Assembly (NCBI GenBank): GCA_021464245.1
Contig: JADCRB010000046.1
Coordinates: forward strand, 5,660,760-5,724,759
DNA: 64,000 nucleotides
Direction: 5' to 3'
Origin: Carallia brachiata
Taxonomy: Eukaryota > Streptophyta > Magnoliopsida > Malpighiales > Rhizophoraceae
In this document: one piece after another, positions 23,786-36,327 of the stretch
Layout of the letters: the number at the start of each line of letters is the position of its first letter
Position numbering within the stretch: the stretch's first letter is position 1
Notes under the pieces: model-generated
What the model saw: the letters and a program-made list of their open reading frames with translations, nothing else
Told to the model about the DNA's origin: nothing
Database searches by the model: none
Position numbers and translations under genes: made by a program

Positions 23786-25158
23786 AAAATGCAAAGGGGA
23801 ACTTTGAGAGTGACGTTATGCACATGGTAGGGTTTAGGATTCAGTATACAGTGGCCCCAGCTAGCCCCATGGTTGAACACTGTTGAACCTAGATGGTGAG
23901 GCAGATTGTGTGGTATATATTTGTTAAGTACATGTGATGGGCAATAATATAAAATTCCTCCGCAGATCGATTTAGACAAGACATTGTTGTTTCAAACTAG
24001 TAATTCACCAGTTCAATGGATTAGTTATAATATTTATATACATATATAATTTTATGAAATTAATTGAATATAAATATTTTTTATAATCGTAGAAACAAAT
24101 ATTTGCTACTTTATTTGTTATTTTACTAAATATTGATCATTTAAGCATAAAAAATAAAAATATATTGCAAGATCTTATAAATAAAGTTCTTTTTATTCAA
24201 TCAAAATTGAGCCTATTGCTTCGAATGGTTAACTTAAGATTTACGTAATTTTGATAATAAAGTTTTTTTGTATGATTTTTTTAAAAAATAAATAAATAGA
24301 CTGAAAGAAAAAGAATAAAGTCATCGAGTCTGCACGAGTTACCATGTCAAAATGTTCGACTTCCTGTCAATGGAGTCAAATCAAGTTAATAGCTTACCTA
24401 AATTTTTATTTTTCTTTTAGAAAATGTGGCGTAATTTGGAGTTCGATTATTGATTTGGCCGACCAAGTTAAGTTAAATTTTAATTGTAATCTATATAATA
24501 GCGTAAATTTTTTCTAATTTTTTAAAAAAATATATTTCATTTTTAGAATTAAAATGGGTGACTTTAAAACTACAAGTCTCAGCCAACTGTATCCTGAGGC
24601 CTAATTTTTATAACAATCCTTCAAGTTATTGCCCCTCAAAATCATTTTTACTCGCTAGTTAAAGAAAAACTTTTGTTTATCTTTAACTACTGATAATATT
24701 TGTTTATCTATTAGACGTTAAAAATTTTAAGACTCTCATTTGAAGATTCAATTTTACATTTGTAATTGATGTGAGGGAGTAATGGCATTTACATCGTACA
24801 TATATTATTACTATTACTCCAAATTATGATTCAAGTTAAAAAAATCTCATGCTTGCAAAATAGGTAGCATAGATAAGGTATCTTAATTTTACTAATATTT
24901 TGAAGAATCTCCAAGTAGATCAAAGATATGTGCACCCAAAAAAAAGTAGATCGAAGACATGAAAATTGTTGAAAGTCTTTTAGTTTTATGCTGACATAAT
25001 ATATAAAATTATTTATAATTACTCTCTCATCAAAGAATTTAGTCTATATTTTAACTTATTATTTATTATTATTAATTACTATGAAGAAGGACTTCGATCA
25101 TTTTTATTTCTCGCCTTGCCGGCACAGGTCTTCGGCGGAGCTCGGGTCAAAATGCTTA
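23786..25158. other. AT-rich intergenic DNA
   Basis: No gene seen. It contains the tiny insertion at 24931, annotated separately. Confidence 0.45.
24931..24943 (+). mobile_element. 13-bp poly(A)-tailed insertion with 18-bp target duplication
   Basis: TGCACCC followed by six A sits between AAGTAGATCAAAGATATG (24913-24930) and AAGTAGATCGAAGACATG (24944-24961), which differ at two positions. This looks like the extreme 3' end of a retroposon; a repair duplication with filler DNA is the alternative. Confidence 0.45.
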
Positions 25159-26577
25159 AGGCCCGTTTAGAGACGCCGTCAGTTTTTTGCTGTTATTTTT
25201 TATTTTTTATTTTCTATTTCTACTGTTTGCTGTAATTTTTTGTTTATTACTATTAATTTCTATTTTTTTTCAATAACAATACAAATTTTGTCAATAAAAA
25301 ATGACGAAAGAAAATGAGGTATTGAACTGAACCAAAGAAAATAAGGTATTGATGACATTTGCATTGAAAATGACGAAAGTGGCTTAAAGAAAAAAGAAAT
25401 AGTCATTTTGAATATACATCATCAACTCTGCTTGTAAGTATTGAATGGATAAGAGAAAATTATATGGATCCTGCAGCTACTTTATGGCACTTAAAGCTAG
25501 CTAATGGCCATTTGGCAAATAACAATTAATTCCAATGTTCCATTCGGTGACAAAGGGAAGACTGCACCGGTGGCCTCACCAACGCTTCAACCATACCAGC
25601 ATATTCATCATCCACAACCAATTAGAAGGTATTTCAGCTTCTCAAACCGAACCCAAATGCCAACAAATTCGAAGAACGCTACATAAATAAACATCTCAGA
25701 CTGAGGGTATAGCAGAACTCTTGATTTGGCTAAGAGGGATCAACTACAATTTATTATCAGCCAACAAAAAAAGGCAATAAATTGAACATATAGGCATAAT
25801 TAGTATTTGAACACCAGCCAAAAAACAAAAAACCCACAAAAATCTTTAGGTTTGCTACTGATTCCTGTAACTCAAAACCATCAAAATGCTCACCTCCTAG
25901 TACAAATCAAAATCACTGTAATAAAAAGTTTTAAGCCAAAAGAAATTTAAGCCAAAAAATAAAAAGAAACAGAAGAATATAATTAAAGATATTCAAACAA
26001 ATAAATTAAGTAGAAATTAAAGAAATTATAACAAAAAAAAACAGAAATTAATAGAAATTGAAAAGAAAATAACAAGAAGAAGAATCCAACCTTTAACAAG
26101 AAGAAGAATCGAACCTTTATGGGATCCAAGGCTTGAAGGGAATCAGAGTCCCCGGATGAGATGAACTAGGGATTTGGATGAAACTTCCACTAGAAAACGT
26201 CAAAAAAGTCGTGGACGTTGAGTTGGGGAGAACAGAAAATAGGCTAGGGATTTGGGAGAAGATACAGCAAGAAGGCCTTAGGACATATGACAAGAGAAAT
26301 AGAGAGAGTGAGGGCCAGAGGAAGGGGAAGCGTGGAGAGAGACTGGAAATCGACGAGAACAGAGAAGAAGCGGCCGGACTAACGAGCTTTGAGAGAAAAG
26401 TAGAATCAGAAAAGAAAAACCTTATTTTCTGTGGTACAAAATTGATTATTTTAGAAAAAAAGTGTTTTATATTTTAAAAAAAAAAATGAAAACGTGAATT
26501 CTTTTTAAATAAGTTTTGTATTTTTTAATTAAAAAATAATCAGAAAACTAATTATTTAAACCACCCCAAACATACCC
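25159..26577. mobile_element. Candidate PIF/Harbinger-like non-autonomous DNA element
   Basis: Flanked by TTA on both sides (25156-25158, 26578-26580). The left end AGGCCCGTTTAGAGACG is an imperfect inverted match to the right end CCACCCCAAACATACCC. No transposase was found. Inside there are a 24-bp tandem repeat near 26072-26119 (AACAAGAAGAAGAATC units) and a GA-rich stretch with a 99-codon frame (26178-26477) that looks like low-complexity translation. The TIR match is weak, so the boundaries are tentative. Confidence 0.35.
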
Positions 26578-26580
26578 TTA

Positions 26581-28910
26581 GTTAATGTTTTCGTCCATGA
26601 ATGCTTAACTATTCAAAGTCAAATTCGTACAATGTGCGTGAACTCCTCTTGCACAATTACGTGAAACTGATTTATAATTTTTATTTTATGAATAAATTTT
26701 CAATCAATTGAAATATTTTGTTGACAATTTTTAATTATTTGTTTAAATTTTAATAAATTTAATTTTTTTTATGACTTCTAAATATTAAAATCTCATAAAA
26801 AAAAAAGAAAAAGTACATTTAATTTTTTTCATGGCTTTTTTGTCATTCTTACAACTGAAAAAATAAACGAAAAACTTAAAATTTTAACTATGTGAGTACG
26901 AAAACGAAAGCGTGGAACGCTCCAGATGGTTATGAAACAAAATTGAAGGTTGCATTCAAATAAATTAAGAGCCTTTGCCTATTCAACTTGGAATCATCTA
27001 TACTGAGTTGAAAATTTTTTGTGTGTTTTTGTGAGTATTATTGTTCGACGCAATTCTCAAGACACGGGTTATACCATGTTGATACGAATTTTTTTTAGTA
27101 ATTTTTTTTTAACATCAACAAAGAAATTGAGAAACTCGAATCTCATTGTAAAATTATTGCAGATTCATATATATATTGACATCACTTATAGAAATATCTT
27201 AAATTCGGTTTCCACGTAAGTGCAAGAAATGTAAAAATAATTTTTTTAAAAAAATTGAGAGGTCTATCAACTATAGTTCAGATAACGGAGCTGCTTTTAC
27301 CCAATTTAAGGCCTTCCGACTTGAAGTTCAGAAATTATTAGTGTGGCTTTTGACGTAAGTGGTCAATAAAAATTTGTGTGTAAATAATATAATGGCTTTA
27401 AACACAGAAAATATATATTTTGAAAAACAAGTCTAAATATGAGAATATGGAACAATGTGCAAACACCTAAACAAATTATTAATTATGTTTTCCGAATTTT
27501 TGGTGTTCAATGTAGGAATTATTTTCCAGGCATGAAAAAAAGGAGGAATTGTTTACACTTTGTTTGAACTGGTAGAACATCAATTAACATAAAATGAATA
27601 AAACGCACAATAGAAAGAAACCAATTATTTTCTCTTTATTTGCCAAAAAAAGCCGTAAAAAAAAAAGAATTTTGAAGAAAAATGCTTTTGAGAAATTTAG
27701 TCATCGAATTTGGGATGGAAAAGGAAGAGAAACTGACGAAGTCACTTTGCCAAAATTTTTAAGTTAATTGATCTAACCATTTTAAAAGCATCCACATAAT
27801 TTCATAGGCAGCAAAATCTTAACGCTAAGTGTTTACTTCACAGGCATGGTCTTTATTGACATTAATAATCTAACAATTTCACCATCCGACCAACGGCATC
27901 AAACTGGTGCGTCGAGTTAAATTTCAGTTGAATTATTTTAAAACTAAAATTATTCAAAATTTGTGAATTTAGAATTACAAATTTATTAGATTTCTAATTT
28001 GTTGGGTCTTCAAATATTTTGAATTTCAAGTTAATTAAATCTTGACTATATTAAGTTTCAAATTTTATAAATGTTGTACTTGAATTAGTTGCATTTCGGT
28101 TTCAGTTGTTGAATTACCAACGTATTAAATCGAAATCTTTAGATCAGACAAGCTTCACATTCAACTATCTCAATAGCGGCAGACGTGTCAATAAAGTGAA
28201 TATATTATTAAATTAGACCATATAGAGTAATTCAATAATTAAAAAGTTTATTGATAATTATTAAATCTTTAAAATTTAAATATGAGACTAAAAAATTACA
28301 ATTAATTATTCTAATTAATAAAGTCGTACTGTAAACACCAAATATAAGGAATAGTTTGGCATTCGATTTTTTTTATTATAATAACTATAAAGAGTCACAT
28401 TTTTTATTCTATATAAAATTTTGATCACTAAAAATAACTTTGCCTAAAAAATTATGAAGTGAAATGAAAAATGTAAATTCCCAATAAACCTCTTTTTACC
28501 CAATTTTTCAGTTTCGTAGACCCCACCAGGCAAAAATATTTACATGGGTAACGTAGCATGAACTGTGGGGTCCCGTGCTGCGAGCTTAGTGTCGGCACGC
28601 GCCGCCTTCGACGATGGCGTCGAGGAGGGTGCAGCGCACCTGCGACAATCACGTGAAGCGCCCTCATGGTGCTCTCTGTCTGGCACGTGCCTTGAAGATC
28701 GGCTAGGTTTTTTAAGGCTATCTTTTTCTTTTCACCGGCGATAGTCAGACCTGTTTGACAATGCACCAATCTACTGGGAGACATGTAAAAGACAGAGAAT
28801 CCATCCAAAGACCATGCGCTTTTTGAATTTTTTTTTATATATATTTAATAATTCTTTAGCCAGAATTATGCCGCATGCACCCAATATGTTACTTTTATTA
28901 CCTTGTTACC
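26581..28910. other. Intergenic DNA with one GC-rich island
   Basis: Mostly AT-rich and featureless. From about 28555 to 28750 GC content rises sharply and two CACGTG/G-box-like hexamers occur (AATCACGTGAAG, TGGCACGTGCC). A 118-codon minus frame covers it but includes Arg runs typical of GC-rich noncoding DNA. Confidence 0.4.
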
Positions 28911-29174
28911 AATTTTTTTATTTAAATATTGTATTGCTTTTTTACTTTAAAAAATATTGTATTCCTTTTTTATTTTTGGTTATTTGTTTCATTTTGTTAT
29001 GATTCATAGACATAGACATAGACATCATGACGTATCTATATAATAAATTTTTTTATTTAAATATTGTATTCTCTTTTTATTCAAAAAAATATTGTATTCT
29101 TTTTCATTTTCAGTTATTTTTTTTCCATTTTGTTATGATTCACAGACATAGACATCATGACGTATATATATAAT
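28911..29174. repeat. ~135-bp tandem duplication
   Basis: Copies 28911-29045 and 29046-29174 share TTTATTTAAATATTGTATT, TTGTTATGATTCA and AGACATAGACATCATGACGT. The first copy has an extra ACATAG unit. Noncoding, and abuts the copia target site. Confidence 0.75.
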
Positions 29175-29216
29175 ACCACACAAATACAGACACACAAACT
29201 TTTACAAATTAGAACA

Positions 29217-29454
29217 TGAAGAAAAGAAAGAGAAAATTAGTGTCTTTTTTATTGATAGTTTTCTGCATATTGAGTAGTACAACGATAACACTTTTATACG
29301 CTTTTTAAGACTATTCTAGATCACTATTAGTTACAACAAATCTCCTAAAAAACCTCCCAAAATATATCAATATCCCAATAATAACTACCTACAAATTTTT
29401 CACTTTAGACTCCAATATTTTCTTCTACAAGTTTGGTTCGAGCTCATACTAACA
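29217..29454 (-). repeat. 3' LTR of the decayed copia element
   Basis: Pairs with 34021-34257. Starts (element strand) with TGTTAGTATGAGCTCG after the polypurine tract and ends TTCTTCA next to GAACA. Confidence 0.9.
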
Positions 29455-29461
29455 CCCCCTC

Positions 29462-32400
29462 TCAAGTTGGTGCATATATATTTCCAATGCCCAACTTGTC
29501 TAGTGAATTATAGAAGATTTTGCTCGAGATAGCTTTAGTGAGAATATCCGCCAACTGATCTTCTGATTTCACAAAAGGAAATTGAACAATCTGATTCTCA
29601 AGTTTGTCCTTAATGAAATGTTGGTCCACTTCTATGTGCTTGGTTCTATCATGCTGAATAAGATTTGTGCAATTTCTATGGCTGACTTATTATCACTGAA
29701 CAAGTTCATTGGTAAACTAGATGGATATCCAATCTCTTCCAGCAACCTCTTCACCCAAAGAAGTTCACAAAGTCCTTTGGACATACTCTTGAACTCTACT
29801 TCAGTACTAAATAGTGCAACTACCTTTTGTTTCTTGCTTCTCCAAGTCACCAAATTTCCACCCACAAAGGTAAGGTAACCAAATATGGATTTCCTATCTG
29901 TGACATTACCTGCCCAGTCCGCATCAGTGTAACTACATAAGCAATATCGAGTCTTGTATGGGACAGATAAATTAATTTTTCCACTAGACGTTGGTACTGC
30001 TCCTTATTTGTAGGAGTTTGATCTGGATGCTCTCCCAAGCCATGGTTTTGTACAATAGGTGTGTTAGCTAGCTTACAATCTAACATTCTTGTTTTAGCAA
30101 GCAAGTCAAGTATATATTTTCTTTGAGATAGAAATATACCTTGATTTGATCGAGCCACTTATATATCCAAAAAATTTTAAGTCCTCCCAGATTCTTCATA
30201 TCGAATTCAGATGCCAAATGATGTTGCAAATTAGATATCTCCTTAGCATCATTCCCAGTGATGATCATATCATCCACATAGATTATCAACACAGTTAAAA
30301 GGCCTTTTCGATGCTTCAGGAATAGTGCATAATTCGAATTGCTCTATTTTCACCCATGCTTCTTCATTGCAATACTAAAGCGGCCAAACCCTGCTCTAGG
30401 TGATTGCTTCAGTCCATAGAGCGCCTTTTTCAGTTTGAAAATTACTCCAATTGGCGATGAACAATTAAAGCCAAGTGGGATGTCCATGTAAACTTCTTCT
30501 GTTAGATTCCCGCGGAGGAATGCTTTTTTCACATCAAACTAGTACAACGGCCAATCAAAGTTTGCTGCCAAAGACAATATGATCTGAACAGTATTCAATT
30601 TTGCAACCGGTGAGAAAGTCTCCTGATAATCTATTCTATAAGTCTGGTATATCCCTTCGCCGCTAGTCTTGCCTTGTCCCTCTCAATCGATCCATCAGCT
30701 TTATATTTAGTGTAGAATGCCCATCTGCATCCTACTGTTTTCTTTCTTTCTGGAATAGGTACAAGCTGCCATGTCTTATTTTTCTCAAACACTGCCATTT
30801 CCTCCTCTATTACTTAGACCCACTTCTTATTGTTTAATGCCTCTTGTATTGTATTTGGAACCTATTCAGTTGACAACTTGTATACAAAGGCTTGAAGAGA
30901 CAGTGTCAAGTTATGAACACCAACATGGTTGGCAATCGAATACCTCGTCTTTCTTTCTCCCATCTCAAGTGAGTATCTATTTGGTGGCTTTCCACGATTC
31001 CATCTAAAAGGTAATTTATACATAGCAAAATCATGTTCAGTGTTATCAAATGAAGAGTTTAGAAGTGGTACCTTATGAGTATTCTTAGGAGAATGGTCGT
31101 GTAATAAGAGGTTCGAAGGGGACTATTCATGATCTTGATTTTCCTTTAGCTATTCTTGAATATGATCATTGTCTATTGATGGTGGACTTGGTCGGTTCTG
31201 TGCAGCTTGCTCCACCAGTTGTCCTAAAGTCCCTAATGGCTATATTTGTGTTAGATTTTGCTAGTTCTGTTCAGCTAGCTTTGCTCGTTCATCATGCAAC
31301 TGAACCATATAATCTTCAACACCAAGACTCGGCCAGACTTTCGAATTCTCACCAGCATTCCGCTCTTCACCCAATTGTCTTCCCTGAAGAGTAGAATGTG
31401 AAGAATTTGGTTGAAAGAAGGACTCGGATTCCACAAAAGTAATATCCATTATGACGTATAGCCGTTGGCTAATACGATCATAACACCTGTAGCCTTTTTT
31501 ATGTGTAGCATATCCTAGAAACACACGTTGAACAGCTCATGGATCCAATTTAGTGCGTCGATCCTTATAAATGTGCACATACGCCACACATCCAAATATC
31601 TTTGGAGGAAGCATTATTATAGAGGGTAAAGGGACATACTCAGCAAGAACCTGAAGTGGGGTCTTAAAATTCAAGACTTTTGATGGCATTCGATTCAGTA
31701 GATACACTGTTGTGATCACGACATCTAACCAATGCCTTTAGGGTACATTAGCCGATATAAACAAGGCTCTCGCTGTCTCAAGAATGTGCCTGTTTTTCCT
31801 CTAAGCGATGCCATTCTGTTGCGGTGTTTGGGGAAAAATGGCCTCATGGAAAAGGCCATGTATTTGAAAATACTCCTTAAATTCCCTACTATCATATTCC
31901 CCTCCATTATCCGAGCGCAAAATCTAAAGTTTCGCTGAGAATTGAGTTTGAATCATGGTGTGGAAAGAGCAAACAATTCCGAACACCTCATTTTTTATTT
32001 TTCAACACATAGAGCCAAGTCATTCGCGTGCAATCATCTGCAAAGTCACAAACCATCTAACACTAGAGGAACATGAAATTGAGGCTGGCCCCCAAACATC
32101 TGAATGTATTAAAGTAAAAAGAGTTCTACAACGTTGTAAACTAAGTGGGTAAGACACACGATGACTTTTAGCTAAAATGCAAGCCTCACACTTCAAATTG
32201 GACTCTTGAATAGCAGAAAAAAATTTCGAAAATAGATGCTGTAAATATTGAAAAGAAGGGTGCCCCAAACGACGATGCAACATTACAATCTGATGTTTTG
32301 AGCCTTTTGATTCTCGAACCATATTCACTCCACCGAAACTCAGTTCATCAACATAGTATAGTCCCTCTTTCTTAGTACCACGACTAATAAACTCCTTCGT

Positions 32401-33826
32401 GAGAATATCTTAGAAGAGACAGAAAGTTGGATAGGTTAGTACACAACAATTTAAATCTTCAGTAACTTGGCCTATAGACAGCAATTTATTTTCAAGTGAT
32501 GGGACCAAAAGTGTATTCTTTAGAGTAAAGGTAGAAGAAATTGTCACTTTTCCAGCTCCAGTGGCATGGTATTTCACTCTATTTGCATTAGAGATACATT
32601 TCCTCTTTGAATAGGCAATAGTTTCAAAGCCTTGAGGATCAAAGGTCATATGATCAGTTGCTCCTGAGTCAATAATCCATTTGTGGTTACCTGGATCGTT
32701 TATAGATGTTGATTTGTTTGCTATAACAACTTAATTGTCCTAATGGGAAGTTCCTGAAGATGCCTTTGAGGGCAAGACATATTCTTGTGGTACAAAAGAA
32801 AGTGAAGGTCCAGCATCTGTAATGGTAGCTTTATCGGTATTTTCTCCTCCACCAGCTTTACGCTTCTTTTTTTGCTTGAGTTCATGTCACCATTTTGGGC
32901 ATCCATACAATTTAAAGCAAGTTTCTTTTGTGTGCTTCAAGTTCCCACAATGTGAACATCCTCCTGTACCTCCTTGTGACTTCAATTTGCTAGAAAAGTT
33001 GGACCTTCCGTCATTCTAGAACTGAAGTGAGGACTATGGTGCTCTTTGACTCCCTTTGGATAGCGTAACTACGCCAATTAATCCTTCCCGGTCACCCTTT
33101 GTCAACATCATAGCTTGGCAGAGATCTTCTCTGCAAACCAGAGCATAGGCTTGCTTTACGGTAGGAAAAGGTTGGATTTGAAGAACATCTCCTTGGATTT
33201 TGTCGAGTCGGTCGTCAAGCCCCTCTAGGAACGTGTAGACTCTATCCTTTTGTATGATTGAGTTGTATTTTTTAATGTCAGCTTCACACTTCATGGGATT
33301 GGGCCGACAGAAATGTATTTCTCTCCAAAGGCCTTGAAAGTTGTTGAAGTAGGCTTCAAGAGATCCCCTACCTTGCTTAAGCCTCATTATTTTTCGCTTG
33401 AGATCATAAACATGCGAGGTATCTGTGCCATCAAAGTAAGTTGTTGCTACTGCATCCCATACTTCTTTGCCGTCAGGAATGTGATATAATTCCCTATCAG
33501 TTTTGGGTCCATCGAATTGATTAACCATCTTTCACCACAACATTTTTCGTCCTCCACTTGTTGAGCGTAGCATCACTTAGGTCTGGTTGAGGGAGATCCC
33601 TATTGATATATCCCAGTTTTTCTTTGCTAGGGATATACCTCTCGATAATCTGAGACTAGAGACCATAATTAGTCTCATTCAGTTTAATACCAATTGTAGC
33701 TACACCGAGATCATGACTCAATGAAGCTGGTGTTTGACTCAAAATTTGTGATAGTCTTGTAGAAAGATCTGCAATGATTGAGTTATCTCCTTGAGACCTC
33801 TTCACCAAAGAAGACGTGTCTCCCAT
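29462..33826 (-). pseudogene. Broken gag-pol of the decayed copia element
   Basis: The copia polyprotein is readable in order on the minus strand but broken by several frameshifts and stops. The gag start is MGDTSSLVKRS at 33826, with an in-frame stop about 55 codons on. The gag body runs over 33528-33034 (SLEAYFNNFQGLWREI). Next come a zinc-knuckle remnant (CFKLYGCPKW, ~32900), protease WIIDSGATDHMTFD (~32690-32640), GAG-pre-integrase RRLGHPSFQYL (~32280), and integrase/target blocks to ~31270 (VYLLNRMPSKVLNFKTPLQVL, MFLGYATHKKGY). RT follows with YVDDMIITGND near 30280, and RNase H with SDNKSAIEIAQ near 29690. The last codons (IYAPT) run into the polypurine tract. It cannot give a full polyprotein. 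Confidence 0.9.
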
Positions 33827-34140
33827 GTTTTCAAAGTATTAGGATGGATTGCTTCGATACCATGAAGAAAAGAAACAGAGAATCAATGTTTTTTTATTGA
33901 CAGTTTTCTGCATATTGAGAAGTACAACGAGGACACTTTTATGCACCTTTTAAGACTATTCTAGATCACTATTAGTTACAATATGTTTTCAAAGTATTAG
34001 GATGGATTGCTTCGATACCATGAAGAAAAGAAACAGAGAATCAGTGTCTTTTTATTGATAGTTTTCTGCATATTGAGAAGTACAACGAGGACACTTTTAT
34101 GCACCTTTTAAGACTATTCTAGATCACTATTAGTTACAAC
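33825..34140 (-). repeat. 158-bp tandem duplication spanning LTR end, primer site and gag leader
   Basis: Copies 33825-33982 and 33983-34140 are nearly identical. Each holds ATGTTTTCAAAGTATTAGG, the primer-binding site and ~120 bp of the LTR. The element therefore carries two primer-binding sites (33851-33862 and 34009-34020) and an extra partial LTR inside the leader. Confidence 0.85.
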
Positions 34141-34257
34141 AAATCTCCTAAAAAATCTTTTAGAATACATCAATATTCCGAGAATAACTGACTACAAATT
34201 CTCCACTTTAGACTCCAATATTTTCTCTTACAAGTTCGATTCCAGCTCATACTAACA
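34021..34257 (-). repeat. 5' LTR of the decayed copia element
   Basis: 237 bp, pairs with 29217-29454. On the element strand it runs from TGTTAGTATGAGCTGG to TTCTTCA, followed directly by the primer-binding site. Confidence 0.9.
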
Positions 34258-34523
34258 GAACATATGTCATAAACACAACTACAAAAGATATATTCAATGT
34301 ATCGTAGATACTTATATATAATTAAAAATTTTTTGATAACTTTCGTATTTGACATAATATATTTTATAAAAATATTATATTATTTTATATATGGACATGC
34401 TATCAAAATAATTTGTGACAAACAATAATAATTTACTAAATATTCTTTGTTCTTATAATTATATCTGATATTTTAGCTTATAATTTTTCTAATATTGTGT
34501 CGAATAGCCATATAAGATACCTC

Positions 34524-34657
34524 TTTTTTTTTTTGCTCAGTTAGGAGGTCTATTAGACTCTCTCTTTCCATAAATCTCTTACTCTTTATTCCCACGATGA
34601 AAATCCAAAATTTTTAAAATAAAGTATAAACTTTAACTACTAGAGTATTTCCTAAAC
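34524..34657 (-). mobile_element. ~134-bp SINE-like retroposon, copy 2
   Basis: Minus-oriented: poly(T) on the plus strand at the left. Flanked by GCCATATAAGATACCTC (34507-34523) and GCCATATAAAATCTCT (34658-34673). The element-strand body TACTCTAGTAGTTAAAGTTT...AATTTTGGATTTTCAT and the end TAATAGACCTCCTAAC match the 62550 copy. Confidence 0.65.
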
Positions 34658-35155
34658 GCCATATAAAATCTCTAAAAATTTTATAACATGTTGAAAAGTT
34701 TTTTTATATATTTTATTTTTTTATTAGACATATTTTGACATGTAAGTGCATCAAATAAAAAAAGTCCTGTAATCCATAAATTACATCATTTTAGATGTGT
34801 TAATGCTTCATAGATATTTCATCAGTTTTTTTTATTTGTAAACAAATGATAATTCATTATTAAAAAAGAAAATAGGTAAAAAAGAGAACTAAAATTCAAA
34901 ACTAAAATTTTATAATAAAAAATACACACCGTCAACTAATCTAACTAAATTAAATCAATTTCACCAATTTTGTTACGAGTTAAGTCGAATGTGTGGAGTT
35001 GGAGTCAGCGGGTAATCCCCTGTCCCCACATCCAATAAGACGGAATATTAGTTGTCATTTTAGTCATTAAGAAAAAATAAATAAATAAGAGCTTCCCAAG
35101 AGCTTATTTTATTTGTTAACCTATTATATGTTTCCCATTTATGATTTCAATTTTC

Positions 35156-35924
35156 TTTTTTAAACACAGGGAAATATATTGCATTAGTAAAAATAGAGTC
35201 ATTCACATAAAAAAAGTCCACATCACAGTCGTGTAAGTAGATAGCTTGGTCACACTATCTAACAAAGCACAACTTAATCATAGTACAAGCCAAACCAACG
35301 ACTTAACAACACCCAAACAGTCCAATACAAGCTCAAACTTAGGCCCGAAGCCTGAGTAAGAAAGAAACCTGCTTGAAAAGGAACAGAGGATCAAGGATCG
35401 AAGGATCCCAAATCCCACCGCCACCACATGACAGTGAAACCCAGTCGACAGCAACCAGTAAGGTGCAGGTCGAACATGCCAAATCGTAAATACAATGCAT
35501 GAAGATGGAAGGAAAGCTGTCCAGCTCAGAGCAGCTAGACAAATGAAGGCTGAACAGAATCAATGACCAACGACCAAGCAAAATGCAGACACAGCTCAAG
35601 CAGACTGTACAAAGGGATCTTCAACTCAAAAAGCTACCCCTCCCCTGCCCACGAAGGCAGGGGAGACCACCGAAACCTCCTAGTATCAAACCAAACACCC
35701 ACGAATAGAAGCCACCAACTGAAAAGAACTGCCAAAACAACCAACAACACCGAAAATTGAAACCAACACCAAGAGGATGACGCCCCACGAAACCTATAAA
35801 GGGATAGCAAACTCACAAAAGAGTACAAACACTTGGGCCAACCAAAAAGCTGGCCAAAGGACAAAAATTGGTGAGGAATAACGTGCACATGATAGCAAAC
35901 CGCTCACGAATAAGTAATTAACTT
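35156..35924 (-). mobile_element. Retroposon family R, copy A (~0.77 kb, poly(A)-tailed)
   Basis: Minus-oriented element with its degraded A-tail at the plus-strand left end. Flanked by GATTTCAATTTTC (35143-35155) and GATTTTAATTTTC (35925-35937). It aligns block by block with copy B at 59858-60682, for example CCTGAGTAAGAAAGAAACCT at 35351 against CCTGGGTAAGAAAGAAACCC. It includes a perfect 10-bp stem (CTCCCCTGCC 35640-35649 with GGCAGGGGAG 35656-35665, loop CACGAA). The 5' ends of A and B also match, so A is probably full length for the family. Minus-strand frames are Trp/Phe-rich with no reverse transcriptase. It may be a non-autonomous LINE derivative. Confidence 0.7.
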
Positions 35925-36302
35925 GATTTTAATTTTCCAATAACATTGTTCTTAAGTGGTTGATTTTTTATGGCAAGATGGATGTTGTACGAATTTTGTG
36001 GGGTCATGTCACTAGGTTAATCCCTTGCAAATTTATATATTGTCACTGCATAAATCAGAATCCAAAACTCGAATACCTAACATCCAAAACAATTTGTTTC
36101 AAATTTGAACTTTCAATCACTTGTATTAACTCTATGGTGCACGAATATGGAGATAAAAATGGATACGGTATGATACAAACACAAGAACTTGCAAATTTTT
36201 TAGAAAATTTGGATAAGAGAATGACGTAGACTCGATATTCTATACATATATATACACGTGATTTAAAATTTTTAAAGTAATTTAGTATTTTTTTCAAAAT
36301 AT

Positions 36303-36327
36303 ATTATTATTATTATTATTATTATTG
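36303..36327. repeat. (ATT)n microsatellite
   Basis: Eight consecutive ATT/TTA units. Confidence 0.9.

Larger units (their letters stand above)
29217..34257 (-). mobile_element. Full-length but decayed Ty1-copia retrotransposon
   Basis: 5041 bp, minus orientation, with 5-bp target duplication GAACA (29212-29216 and 34258-34262). LTRs are 29217-29454 (3') and 34021-34257 (5'). On the element strand they start TGTTAGTATGAGC and end TTCA. The primer-binding site TGGTATCGAAGC (34009-34020) fits initiator tRNA-Met priming. The polypurine tract is TTGAGAGGGGG just before 29454. I count about 28 differences over ~237 aligned LTR bases (roughly 12%), indicating an old insertion. Confidence 0.92.

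Noticed and set aside
26178..26477. 99-codon Glu/Arg-rich frame
   Set aside because: Translation of GA-rich low-complexity DNA; would be expected by chance in such sequence.
28452..28808. 118-codon minus-strand frame
   Set aside because: Only covers a GC-rich island, with an Arg/His run and no recognisable family. Kept as a composition finding instead.
28911..29174. CRISPR-like array or satellite
   Set aside because: Only two long diverged units without unique spacers, in a eukaryotic genome; a simple tandem duplication.
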